From an uncultured Gammaproteobacteria bacterium (GTDB taxonomy: Bacteria > Pseudomonadota > Gammaproteobacteria > Chromatiales > Chromatiaceae), in assembly GCA_937926265.1 (NCBI GenBank), contig CALAZS010000031.1:1-16535 (forward strand): DNA of 16,535 nt, given 5' to 3'. Position numbers and translations under genes: made by a program. Shown piece by piece: positions 7,296 to 13,743 of the stretch (positions are counted from its first letter, which is position 1; every line of letters starts with the position of its first letter). Below the pieces are notes generated by a model. That model ran no database searches. It saw only the letters and a list, made by a program, of their open reading frames with translations, and was not told the origin of the DNA.

Positions 7296-8522
7296 TCAGG
7301 GTCTTAGTTGATCAAGCCCCATCGCATAGCGGACAAAAAAATGTTTTAAAGCCCCCAGGTTGTTTACGAAGCTCAGACCTGCATTGCGCACAGCTACCAA
7401 GGGCAAAATTCTGTTACTAAACAGTCTTTTAAAACCATCCATTGCTGCCAGCATCGTCATGTTCGAGGCTTTTCTGTCACGTTCATATTGCCTGAGTACA
7501 CGCATTCCTCCTAGATTGCGGCCTTGCTCTTGGGCATTGCAGATAATCTCCTGCAAAGCCTGTACATCAAGAAACCCCAGGTTGACACCCTGCCCTGCCA
7601 ATGGATGCACGGCATGTGCTGCATCACCAATAAGCACATAACCTTCCCTGATATAGGATTGTGCGTGTTTAAGTTCAAGGGGAAACACGCCACGTTTTTC
7701 GACTGAAATTATATTTCCAAGTTTAAATTCACTGGCTTCTCCAAGCGACTGACAAAAATCCGTATCACTCATCGCGACAAGGCTTTCAGCTTTTTCAGGA
7801 GATGTTGACCAGACTATTGAACAGGTATCTTTGTTACCAACAGCCAGCGGTAAAAAGGCTAATGGGCCTTCTGGCATAAAGCGCTGCCAGGCAGTATCGT
7901 TATGACTTTCATCAACAACAACCGTAGCAACAACGGCATGCTGATCATAAAGCCAGCCCCTGGTTTTAATACCCAGCAAATCCCGGGTAGCAGACTGCTT
8001 GCCATCGGCAACCACAACCAGTTCGGCAGTTATCTGTTTGCCACTTTCAAGAGAAACAAGACTCAAACCATTGGTCCGGTCTACATCCATAACCTTGTCA
8101 GGACAAATGATTTCAATATTCTGCATCTCAGTTATGGCATGCCATAACGCCAGTTGAGTTACCTGGTTTTCAACAATATGCCCGAGTGAAGGTTCCGCCA
8201 GTTCAGCCGCATCAAAATGAATCAGGCCTTTACCTTCAGCATCCCAGACATGCATATCGGTATAAGGTTTGGCTCGCATTGCCTGCATTGAGTCCCAAAC
8301 ACCCATGGAATTCAGAAGCTTTTCTGAAGCACGGGTTAACGCTGAAACACGGTTATCAATAACATCCGGGTTAAAATCATTTTGAGGCAATCTAGCTTCA
8401 ACCAGAATGATATTTAAGCCCTGTTGTGCCAAACCAAGTGCTGCTGCTGCACCAACCATGCCGGCACCAATGACAATGATGTCTGCCGATTTATTTCCCC
8501 GTTTATTAACTGGTTCAGTCAA
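7296..8522 (-). CDS. ubiI: FAD-dependent ubiquinone biosynthesis hydroxylase, UbiI/VisC type
   Basis: This flavoprotein monooxygenase hydroxylates the ring of a ubiquinone precursor (C5 in the E. coli enzyme) at the inner face of the membrane. From N to C it shows the dinucleotide motif IVIGAGMVGAAAALGL (about 17-32), the VVADGKQSATRDLLG segment (about 171-185) and GDAAHAVHPLAGQGVNLGF (about 299-317). I place the start at TTG 8522: the only good Shine-Dalgarno, AGGGGG, is 7 nt upstream of it but 1 nt from the other candidate TTG at 8528, and no ATG precedes the FAD motif. The start overlaps the ubiH stop by 8 bp, implying coupled translation. It is a paralogue of the adjacent ubiH, and position suggests UbiI rather than UbiF. 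Confidence 0.9.
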   Translation of the reverse strand: MTEPVNKRGNKSADIIVIGAGMVGAAAALGLAQQGLNIILVEARLPQNDFNPDVIDNRVSALTRASEKLLNSMGVWDSMQAMRAKPYTDMHVWDAEGKGLIHFDAAELAEPSLGHIVENQVTQLALWHAITEMQNIEIICPDKVMDVDRTNGLSLVSLESGKQITAELVVVADGKQSATRDLLGIKTRGWLYDQHAVVATVVVDESHNDTAWQRFMPEGPLAFLPLAVGNKDTCSIVWSTSPEKAESLVAMSDTDFCQSLGEASEFKLGNIISVEKRGVFPLELKHAQSYIREGYVLIGDAAHAVHPLAGQGVNLGFLDVQALQEIICNAQEQGRNLGGMRVLRQYERDRKASNMTMLAAMDGFKRLFSNRILPLVAVRNAGLSFVNNLGALKHFFVRYAMGLDQLRP

Positions 8523-9759
8523 GTCCAAGCCCCCTGGAGAGTTTTGGTTGTTTCCCGGTTAACCCCATTGCCTGACGGCTGATCAAATGCCTTAATCCAG
8601 GAATCATGTCCGATGCCAGGATACCTAAATTACGGGCCATTTTAACGGTACTCAATGGATTGGAAAAAAGCTTAACCATCGAGTCTGTTGCTGTCATGAC
8701 GTTACGATGATCTTTTTTACGCCAGTCAGCATATTGACTTAAGACATCAAGGGAACCGATGTCTTTGCCATGTTTGAAGGCCTCATTGATAACTTCTGCA
8801 AGTACTGCCACATCGCGTAAACCCAGGTTAAAGCCCTGTCCAGCGATCGGATGAACTGCATGAGCTGCATTGCCGATTAGAGCTATTCTTGGACGAACGT
8901 GCTCTTCCACCTGTTTTAATAACAGGGGATAAGACTGACGTTTGCCAAGCCTGCCAAGTTTACCCAAACGATATCCAAATCTTGTCTGCAGCTGGTCGAG
9001 AAACGCCTGGTCAGATAATGCCATGGCTTGCTCAACATCCTGCGCTTCAACCGTGTATACCAGGGCGCAACGCTTTTGCGTCATCGGCAGTAAGGCAACC
9101 GGACCGGATCCGGTAAAACGTTCAAAAGCAATATTCTGGTGGTCTTTTTGTGGTGTCAGGTTCGAAATAATAGCCGATTGCTGATAATCAACTTCTTTTA
9201 CTTTTATATCCAGATGGGTTCGCACAAAAGACTTGCCGCCATCGGCTGCAATCAAAAGAGAACCCGTTATCAGCTGTTGGCCGTTATCATCTGCCAAATC
9301 GACATCAATGCGGTTTTTATGAACATGGAAAGCTTCAAGCCTGGCCGGGCAAAACAGGGTTACATCTGCTAATTCCGGCAGGGCCTTTAACAACACCTGG
9401 CCAAGATCCCTGGCGGTAACAACATAACCAAGTGCTTCAACATTTTCTTCCCGGGCATTTAAACGCGCAAAACCGAACTGGCCCTGCTCAGACACATGAA
9501 TATCTTTGATAGCTTCGGCATAAGACTGCAACGAATGCCAAACCCCAAGTGCATCGAGAATACGTTTTGATCCGTACGATAAGGCAATTGCCCTGTCATC
9601 ATAACTCGGCTGTTGTTCAGTATCAGCCTGTACCGCTTCAATAACTGCGATACGCAGGCCATGACCATTTAACGCATGCGCCAGGCTTGCACCAACCATG
9701 CCACCGCCTGAAATCACGATGTCAAACTGTGGCCTTTTCTCCTTCATTCGATCTGGCAT
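8515..9759 (-). CDS. ubiH: 2-octaprenyl-6-methoxyphenyl hydroxylase, UbiH
   Basis: UbiH is an FAD-dependent monooxygenase of ubiquinone synthesis, acting on ring C1 in E. coli. The 414 residues contain the FAD-binding ISGGGMVGASLAHAL (about 16-30), AADGGKSFVRTHLDI (about 171-185) and IGNAAHAVHPIAGQGFNLGL (about 295-314). The asparagine in GNAAH, where most relatives have GDAAH, is usual for UbiH and helps separate it from the neighbouring UbiI. It starts 2 bp after the pepP stop and ends inside the start of ubiI, so the three genes form one operon. A second in-frame ATG at 9747 would remove four residues and is possible. Confidence 0.93.
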   Translation of the reverse strand: MPDRMKEKRPQFDIVISGGGMVGASLAHALNGHGLRIAVIEAVQADTEQQPSYDDRAIALSYGSKRILDALGVWHSLQSYAEAIKDIHVSEQGQFGFARLNAREENVEALGYVVTARDLGQVLLKALPELADVTLFCPARLEAFHVHKNRIDVDLADDNGQQLITGSLLIAADGGKSFVRTHLDIKVKEVDYQQSAIISNLTPQKDHQNIAFERFTGSGPVALLPMTQKRCALVYTVEAQDVEQAMALSDQAFLDQLQTRFGYRLGKLGRLGKRQSYPLLLKQVEEHVRPRIALIGNAAHAVHPIAGQGFNLGLRDVAVLAEVINEAFKHGKDIGSLDVLSQYADWRKKDHRNVMTATDSMVKLFSNPLSTVKMARNLGILASDMIPGLRHLISRQAMGLTGKQPKLSRGLGLD

Positions 9760-9761
9760 AC

Positions 9762-11069
9762 TCAGGCACTCATTAAATGTTCAATATCTTCAATGGTTTT
9801 GGGAACCTGTTTAGACAGCACATCACAACCGTCTTTTGTCACAACAACATCATCTTCAATCCTGATTCCAATACCCCAGTATTTTTTTGCAACACCCCGG
9901 GTACCTGCAGGAATATAAAGCCCTGGTTCAACCGTTAACACCATGCCGGGCTCAAGTTCACGCCACTGGCCATCAACCTTGTAATCCCCTACATCATGAA
10001 CATCCATACCCAGCCAGTGACCGGTTCTATGCATGTAAAACTGGCGATAACTTTCCTTTTTCATGACGTTGGCCAATGTTCCCTTCAAGATGCCGAGTTT
10101 TATCAGCCCCCTGGCAATGGTTTTGACCGCTGCTTCATGTGGCTGGTTCCAGTGATTACCGGGCTTAACCTTATCTATGGCCGCCTGCTGGGCATCCAGT
10201 ACCAACTGATAAAGATCTGCCTGTGCCGGGCTGAATTTGCCATTAACAGGGTAGGTTCGAGTAATATCTGAAGCATAAAAATCCAGTTCACATCCGGCAT
10301 CTATTAAAAGCATGTCACCATCGTGCAACTCGTCTCGGTTATCAATGTAATGCAGGACACAGGCGTTATTGCCACCGCCTACGATTGAAGGATATGCCTG
10401 ATCGTTTGCACCTTTTAAGGCACAGGTATGACGAAAAACACTCTCAAGCTGATATTCCATAACGCCGGGCTGACAACTTTTCATGACCTTTTTATGGGCT
10501 GCTGCTGAAATGTTCGCGGCTTTTCTCATTTTGCTTATTTCAGACCGGCTTTTATACAACCGCATATCATGTAAAAAATGATCCAGCTCAACAATTTCCA
10601 TCGGGCTTTGCAGTCCTGAGCGGGCCTGGTTTTTTAACATGGTGATCCAGTCACTCAAGCGCCGGTCAAGATCACTGTTACAACCCATTGCATAGAAAAC
10701 ACGACTTTTTTCTTCAAGCATTCTTGGCAAAATTTCATCAAGATCTGAAATAGGGAAGGAGTCATCTGCACCATATATCTCAACAGCACCTTCCTGGCCT
10801 GCCATCTTGCCATCCCACATTGCCTTGGTTTCGTCATGCGGCCGGCAAAACAGAATGTATTCTGCATGTTTTCTACCGGGAATTAGCACTGCCACGGCAT
10901 CGGGCTCGGGAAAACCGGTTAAATAATAAAAATCACTGTCGGGGCGGTATGGATAATGCACATCGCGGTTGCGGATTGATTCAGGTGCTGCAGGCAAAAT
11001 AGCGATGGAGTTTTTATCCATCATGCGCATTAACTGTTTACGACGTTTTTTGAATTCAGTGATATTCAT
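9762..11069 (-). CDS. pepP: Xaa-Pro aminopeptidase
   Basis: PepP removes an N-terminal residue that precedes proline, using a dinuclear metal (usually manganese) site in the cytoplasm. The 435 residues comprise an N-terminal domain opening MNITEFKKRRKQLMRMMDKN and a C-terminal pita-bread catalytic domain. The five expected metal ligands are visible: D257 (LLIDAG), D268 (ASDITRTYP), H351 (HRTGHWLG), E381 (LTVEPGLY) and E405 (IRIEDD). It overlaps the end of ygfB by 14 bp and abuts ubiH, the same order as in E. coli. Confidence 0.96.
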   Translation of the reverse strand: MNITEFKKRRKQLMRMMDKNSIAILPAAPESIRNRDVHYPYRPDSDFYYLTGFPEPDAVAVLIPGRKHAEYILFCRPHDETKAMWDGKMAGQEGAVEIYGADDSFPISDLDEILPRMLEEKSRVFYAMGCNSDLDRRLSDWITMLKNQARSGLQSPMEIVELDHFLHDMRLYKSRSEISKMRKAANISAAAHKKVMKSCQPGVMEYQLESVFRHTCALKGANDQAYPSIVGGGNNACVLHYIDNRDELHDGDMLLIDAGCELDFYASDITRTYPVNGKFSPAQADLYQLVLDAQQAAIDKVKPGNHWNQPHEAAVKTIARGLIKLGILKGTLANVMKKESYRQFYMHRTGHWLGMDVHDVGDYKVDGQWRELEPGMVLTVEPGLYIPAGTRGVAKKYWGIGIRIEDDVVVTKDGCDVLSKQVPKTIEDIEHLMSA

Positions 11070-11667
11070 GCTGGTTTTCCGCTAAATTAGCTTGCCCGCC
11101 ATTAAGATAGCTTTCCCTGATCAACATGGCGGCCACCCATAAAAACTCGGTAATTTCTACCAGGGCATCTTCATCATCAACCGAATGATTATCACCAATA
11201 TTTTCATTTGCATCATCTTCAAGTGCTTCAATATCAATTCGGGTAAAGGACGTCATATCTTCCAAAGCTTCCCGTGCTTCTTCTGAAAGAGAAAGGTTAT
11301 TGTTTCCAGTTAAACCTATTGCGTATAAAAACCCCTGGCACCATTGTGAAACAGCCTGGGCACGCTCAGGTAAAGGCTTAGTGTCAGAAGGCAGAAGTAG
11401 CCGCATGCCAATACCTGCACCCTCAATCTCATCAAGGGTTTCCTTATAGAGGAGTTTAAGGGAGGCCTGACAATCCTTTACCAGCAAATCGCCTTCTTCA
11501 GCCTGGTCAAACACCTCTTCAAACCAGTCCGCAGGTATCGGTTGATCGGTAGCGATAACGCCACAAATAAAACCATGTGCCTCAGCAACCTGAACACTGG
11601 CATTTGCCGAGGTTAACTGCTGCTTGATTAAGTCGTACTGATCAGAAATTTCTTCGTCCTCTATCAT
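11056..11667 (-). CDS. ygfB: UPF0149 family protein, YgfB
   Basis: This is an acidic 203-residue protein of the UPF0149/YgfB family. The conserved parts are the N-terminal AEAHGFICGVIA (about 28-39) and the CQGFLYAIGL segment near 109-118, followed by an acidic C-terminal half containing ALEDDANENIG. It is first in the ygfB-pepP-ubiH-ubiI operon and overlaps pepP by 14 bp. The molecular role in this organism is unknown; I recall YgfB acting as a transcriptional antagonist in Pseudomonas, which should not be carried over without evidence. The start at 11667 has only a weak ribosome site. An extended -10 promoter about 75 bp upstream is possible. Confidence 0.9.
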   Translation of the reverse strand: MIEDEEISDQYDLIKQQLTSANASVQVAEAHGFICGVIATDQPIPADWFEEVFDQAEEGDLLVKDCQASLKLLYKETLDEIEGAGIGMRLLLPSDTKPLPERAQAVSQWCQGFLYAIGLTGNNNLSLSEEAREALEDMTSFTRIDIEALEDDANENIGDNHSVDDEDALVEITEFLWVAAMLIRESYLNGGQANLAENQHEYH

Positions 11668-11741
11668 GCTGTATCTTGCCGCGTTTTATGATCCATATTG
11701 GTGAAATGGGTTGTTATTTACTGGTTTAACCATGATTTTTC

Positions 11742-11750
11742 ATGATAGCA
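11742..11750 (-). promoter_or_regulatory. Possible extended -10 promoter for ygfB-pepP-ubiH-ubiI
   Basis: The minus strand reads TGCTATCAT, an extended -10 (TGN plus a hexamer close to TATAAT). No convincing -35 is present, which extended -10 promoters can tolerate. Transcription would start near 11735, about 68 nt before the ygfB ATG. The site lies within 20 bp of the divergent promoter for the ZapB-like gene. Confidence 0.35.
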
Positions 11751-11764
11751 TGGCAAATATCGGA

Positions 11765-11793
11765 TTGACCCTAAATTTCCACCAAATTATAGT
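11765..11793 (+). promoter_or_regulatory. Sigma-70 promoter for the ZapB-like gene and zapA
   Basis: TTGACC (11765-11770), a 17-bp spacer and TATAGT (11788-11793) form a near-consensus promoter. The -10 ends 7 bp before the ATG at 11801, so the predicted start point falls at or within a base or two of that ATG. Confidence 0.7.
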
Positions 11794-11800
11794 CGTTACC

Positions 11801-12028
11801 ATGTCACAAAAAGAACAAGCAACAACAGTGGAAGTCGACCTCAAAGCATTAGAAATACGCGTTGAGGAATTGATTAAAGCCTGCGAATTTCTCAAGGAAG
11901 AAAATAAAAGCCTGAAAGTTAACCAGGAAACCCTGGTTGCAGAAAAAAGTGCTTTAATGGAAAAAACCGAGCTGGCACGAACCCGTATTGAAGCAATGAT
12001 TAGCAGGCTGAAAGCCCTGGACACCTGA
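11801..12028 (+). CDS. Small coiled-coil protein, TIGR02449 family (ZapB-like)
   Basis: This 75-residue protein is almost entirely one predicted coiled coil, with heptad-like leucine and isoleucine spacing from VDLKALEIRVEELIKACEFL (about 11-30) onward and a charged EENKSLK stretch. It resembles the small TIGR02449/DUF904 proteins commonly encoded just before zapA in gammaproteobacteria. ZapB-like coiled coils help organise the division ring, which is the likely role, but that is inferred. I chose the ATG at 11801 over the upstream in-frame ATG at 11711 because a good promoter lies between them and the extra residues do not resemble the family. No ribosome site precedes it. zapA follows after 40 bp. 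Confidence 0.82.
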   Translation: MSQKEQATTVEVDLKALEIRVEELIKACEFLKEENKSLKVNQETLVAEKSALMEKTELARTRIEAMISRLKALDT

Positions 12029-12068
12029 TAAGCCGAATACGCAACTCAATTAAAGTGGAAATACTGCC

Positions 12069-12383
12069 GTGAAATCTGATAAAAAACCCACAGTCGTTAC
12101 TATTCTCGATAAAGAATATCGCATTGCATGCGAACCTGATGAAGTTAACAGCTTAAAATCTTCAGCCCAGTATCTTCATGACCAAATGAAACTCATCCGC
12201 GATAAAGGTACTGTTATCGGCGGTGACCGCATCGCAGTAATGGCCGCACTTAATATCACCCACGAACTCCTCCATAAAACCACTGACAGCGAAACTATTT
12301 CCGATATTGTCAGCAAGCGCATTAAATCCCTTAGAGAAAAAGTAGAAGTTGCGCTAAATCAAACAAATCAACTGGAACTTTAA
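12069..12383 (+). CDS. zapA: Cell division protein ZapA
   Basis: ZapA binds FtsZ and cross-links its filaments in the Z-ring. The 104 residues are the normal length: an N-terminal globular part with VTILDKEYRIACEPDEVNSL, the conserved DRIAVMAALNITHELL (about 53-68), then a C-terminal coiled coil for tetramer formation. The start codon is GTG at 12069, with GTGGA about 12 nt upstream as a modest ribosome site. It is likely co-transcribed with the coiled-coil gene 40 bp before it. The 6S RNA gene starts 26 bp after its stop, the same zapA-ssrS-fau order as in E. coli. Confidence 0.95.
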   Translation: MKSDKKPTVVTILDKEYRIACEPDEVNSLKSSAQYLHDQMKLIRDKGTVIGGDRIAVMAALNITHELLHKTTDSETISDIVSKRIKSLREKVEVALNQTNQLEL

Positions 12384-12408
12384 GCCAAATGGGTTTAGCC
12401 TTTAATTA

Positions 12409-12598
12409 GGCGCTCCCTGCAGTATTCGAGAATTGACCGGGTATTTTCTTGAGCCTAATTCTTACCCAGGGAGCATTAAATGCTCACTTGTGTGCATGTC
12501 CACCATGTAGTGGAAAGCCTGATAGTGGTATTGTTGTTCCCACTTGAACCTTCTGGTTCAAGAACAAAGGTCAGTAACGGTGCAAGTGGGGAGCGCTC
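12409..12598 (+). ncRNA. ssrS: 6S RNA
   Basis: 6S RNA mimics an open promoter and sequesters sigma-70 RNA polymerase. This stretch has the expected size of about 190 nt and lies between zapA and the fau gene. Its ends pair perfectly: GCGCTCCC (12410-12417) with GGGAGCGC (12589-12596). Inside are the perfect hairpin CTTGAACC/GGTTCAAG (12543-12550 and 12555-12562, loop TTCT), which matches the 3' hairpin of E. coli 6S RNA, and CTTGAGCCTAATTC, which resembles the conserved 5' segment. A smaller hairpin, GAGCAT/ATGCTC, lies near 12472. The exact ends are estimated from the closing stem; I could not locate a convincing promoter in front. Confidence 0.88.
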
Positions 12599-12609
12599 TT
12601 CATCTCATC

Positions 12610-13197
12610 ATGAAAACTCAGCAAATCCGCAAACAGATCCGCTCCCAACGAAAACAGCTGTCAAAAAAGCAGCAGAATCTTCACGAAATTGCTTTAAAGC
12701 GACTCATTCTTAGGTCAAAAATACTACGTCGTTATAAAAGGTTTGCCATATATCTTGATAACGATGGCGAAATTCAAACCGACTCACTGATAAAACTGTT
12801 ATTGAAATTAAAAAAACAGGTTTACCTGCCAGTTTTATACCCACTTCAACATAATCGTCTCTGGTTTTTGCCTTATAACAAGAGCACATCATTAAAATTA
12901 AATCGTTATAAAATTTTAGAACCAACCAATTATAAAGAACGTGTAACAACATGTAGTTTGTCCGTTATCTTTATGCCACTGGTTGCTTTTGATGAAAAAG
13001 GTAACCGTATTGGTATGGGTGGTGGTTTCTACGATAGAACACTTTCACACTGTAAAACACAGTCTCAACGTCATCCTGTGCTTATAGGCCTTGCACATGA
13101 ATTACAAAAACTTTACTTGATTGACAATAATTCATGGGACATACCCATGGATATGATTATTACTGAAAAAAAGATAAGAAATTTTCTAAAGCTTTAA
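12610..13197 (+). CDS. fau: 5-formyltetrahydrofolate cyclo-ligase (YgfA/Fau)
   Basis: This enzyme uses ATP to convert 5-formyl-THF into 5,10-methenyl-THF, returning the stored folate to one-carbon metabolism. The 195 residues begin MKTQQIRKQIRSQRKQL with the basic N-terminal region used for nucleotide binding. They carry the family signature NRIGMGGGFYDRTLSH (132-147). I start at ATG 12610 because the upstream part of the frame lies inside 6S RNA. The gene sits 11 bp after ssrS, so it is probably expressed from the 6S primary transcript, as in E. coli. The only SD-like bases, GGGGAG, lie in the 6S closing stem 17 nt upstream. It looks more AT-rich than its neighbours. Confidence 0.92.
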   Translation: MKTQQIRKQIRSQRKQLSKKQQNLHEIALKRLILRSKILRRYKRFAIYLDNDGEIQTDSLIKLLLKLKKQVYLPVLYPLQHNRLWFLPYNKSTSLKLNRYKILEPTNYKERVTTCSLSVIFMPLVAFDEKGNRIGMGGGFYDRTLSHCKTQSQRHPVLIGLAHELQKLYLIDNNSWDIPMDMIITEKKIRNFLKL

Positions 13198-13220
13198 AGT
13201 TTTAAGTCGTTAATTAGAAC

Positions 13221-13239
13221 AAGTTAATAAAATTAACTT
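13221..13239. repeat. AT-rich inverted repeat downstream of fau
   Basis: AAGTTAAT (13221-13228) and ATTAACTT (13232-13239) are perfect inverted repeats separated by AAA. The stem is AT-rich and weak, with no long T-run after it. It could be an operator or a minor 3' structure; no function is assigned. Confidence 0.35.
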
Positions 13240-13254
13240 TATTTAGATCAATAA

Positions 13255-13290
13255 CCTAGTATTTCTCTAATACTGGTTTATACTTTTTTT
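13255..13290 (+). terminator. Probable terminator of the ssrS-fau transcript
   Basis: CC, a bulged T, then AGTATT (13258-13263) pair with AATACT (13269-13274) and GG across a 5-nt loop. A U-rich tail follows, ending in seven T bases. The stem is weak because it is AT-rich. The same stretch also holds TATACT (13279-13284), which could be a -10 for the next gene. Confidence 0.42.
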
Positions 13291-13323
13291 GAGTCAGTCA
13301 AGCTACTTCTGTGGAGGGAAGAT

Positions 13324-13674
13324 ATGGCAATTAAGAAGAGGGCTACAAAAAAGAAGGTAGCCAAGAAAAAGGTCGCTGCTAAAAAGAAAGTAGCAGTTAA
13401 GAAAAAAGTTGCAACTAAAAAGAAAGTTGCTAAGAAAAAAGTCGCTAAAAAGAAAGTGGCTAAAAAGAAGGTAGCCAAGAAAAAAGTGGCTAAGAAAAAG
13501 GTAGCTAAAAAGAAAGCTGCCAAGAAAAAAGTCGCTAAAAAGAAAGTGGCTAAGAAAAAGGTAGCTAAAAAGAAAGTTGCCAAGAAAAAGGTAGCTAAAA
13601 AGAAAGTTGCCAAGAAAAAAGCAGCAAGACCTAGCACTGCGAAGCGCAAGGTTACACCCAAAAAGAAAAAATAA
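13324..13674 (+). CDS. Histone H1-like lysine-rich repeat protein
   Basis: This 116-residue, extremely basic protein consists of a short head (MAIKKRAT), 18 repeats of KKK(V/A)A, of which three carry an extra residue, and a tail RPSTAKRKVTPKKKK. It resembles bacterial histone H1-like proteins such as the AlgP C-terminal region and chlamydial HctB, which bind DNA without sequence specificity. A nucleoid or DNA-compaction role is inferred from composition alone. A strong GGAGGG ribosome site lies 5 nt before the ATG, and a strong terminator follows 17 bp after the stop, so it is probably a single, well-expressed gene. The repeats are coded by 15-bp units; two 30-bp units at 13552-13611 are identical, so repeat number is likely to vary between strains. 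The long opposite-strand frame is a shadow. Confidence 0.88.
   Translation: MAIKKRATKKKVAKKKVAAKKKVAVKKKVATKKKVAKKKVAKKKVAKKKVAKKKVAKKKVAKKKAAKKKVAKKKVAKKKVAKKKVAKKKVAKKKVAKKKAARPSTAKRKVTPKKKK
13552..13611 (+). repeat. Perfect 30-bp tandem duplication inside the H1-like gene
   Basis: Positions 13552-13581 and 13582-13611 are identical and each encodes two KKKVA units, the most recent visible expansion in a longer 15-bp repeat array covering about 13348-13629. Lysine codons AAG and AAA are mixed across the array, with variation at third positions elsewhere. Confidence 0.9.
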
Positions 13675-13687
13675 TTTTCTTTAATTG

Positions 13688-13720
13688 AAAAGGCCCGCAA
13701 CAGCGGGCCTTTTTGTTTTT
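13688..13720. terminator. Strong Rho-independent terminator shared by the H1-like gene and ilvA
   Basis: GGCCCGC (13692-13698) and GCGGGCC (13703-13709) form a perfect GC-rich stem with the loop AACA. It is extended by AAAA/TTTT and followed by TTTTTGTTTTT on the plus strand. On the minus strand the stem is followed by TTTTCAATT, so it may also terminate ilvA, which ends 34 bp away and converges on it. Confidence 0.9.
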
Positions 13721-13743
13721 ACCTCATTTACCGGTTTCTTAAC

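Noticed and set aside
8808..8880. UbiH active-site motif GNAAH instead of GDAAH as a lost catalytic residue
   Set aside because: Asparagine at this position is normal for UbiH proteins, including the E. coli one as I recall it.
11711..11800. N-terminal extension of the ZapB-like gene from the ATG at 11711
   Set aside because: A good promoter lies inside this stretch and the extra 30 residues do not look like the family, so the ATG at 11801 is preferred.
12480..12713. Plus-strand open frame overlapping 6S RNA and the start of fau
   Set aside because: It lies mainly over the structured 6S RNA, lacks a ribosome site and is out of frame with fau.
13278..13700. Long minus-strand frame of 140 codons with FFLAT repeats, resembling a membrane protein
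   Set aside because: It is the antisense shadow of the KKKVA repeat gene. The plus strand has the strong ribosome site, matching terminator and known H1-like composition.
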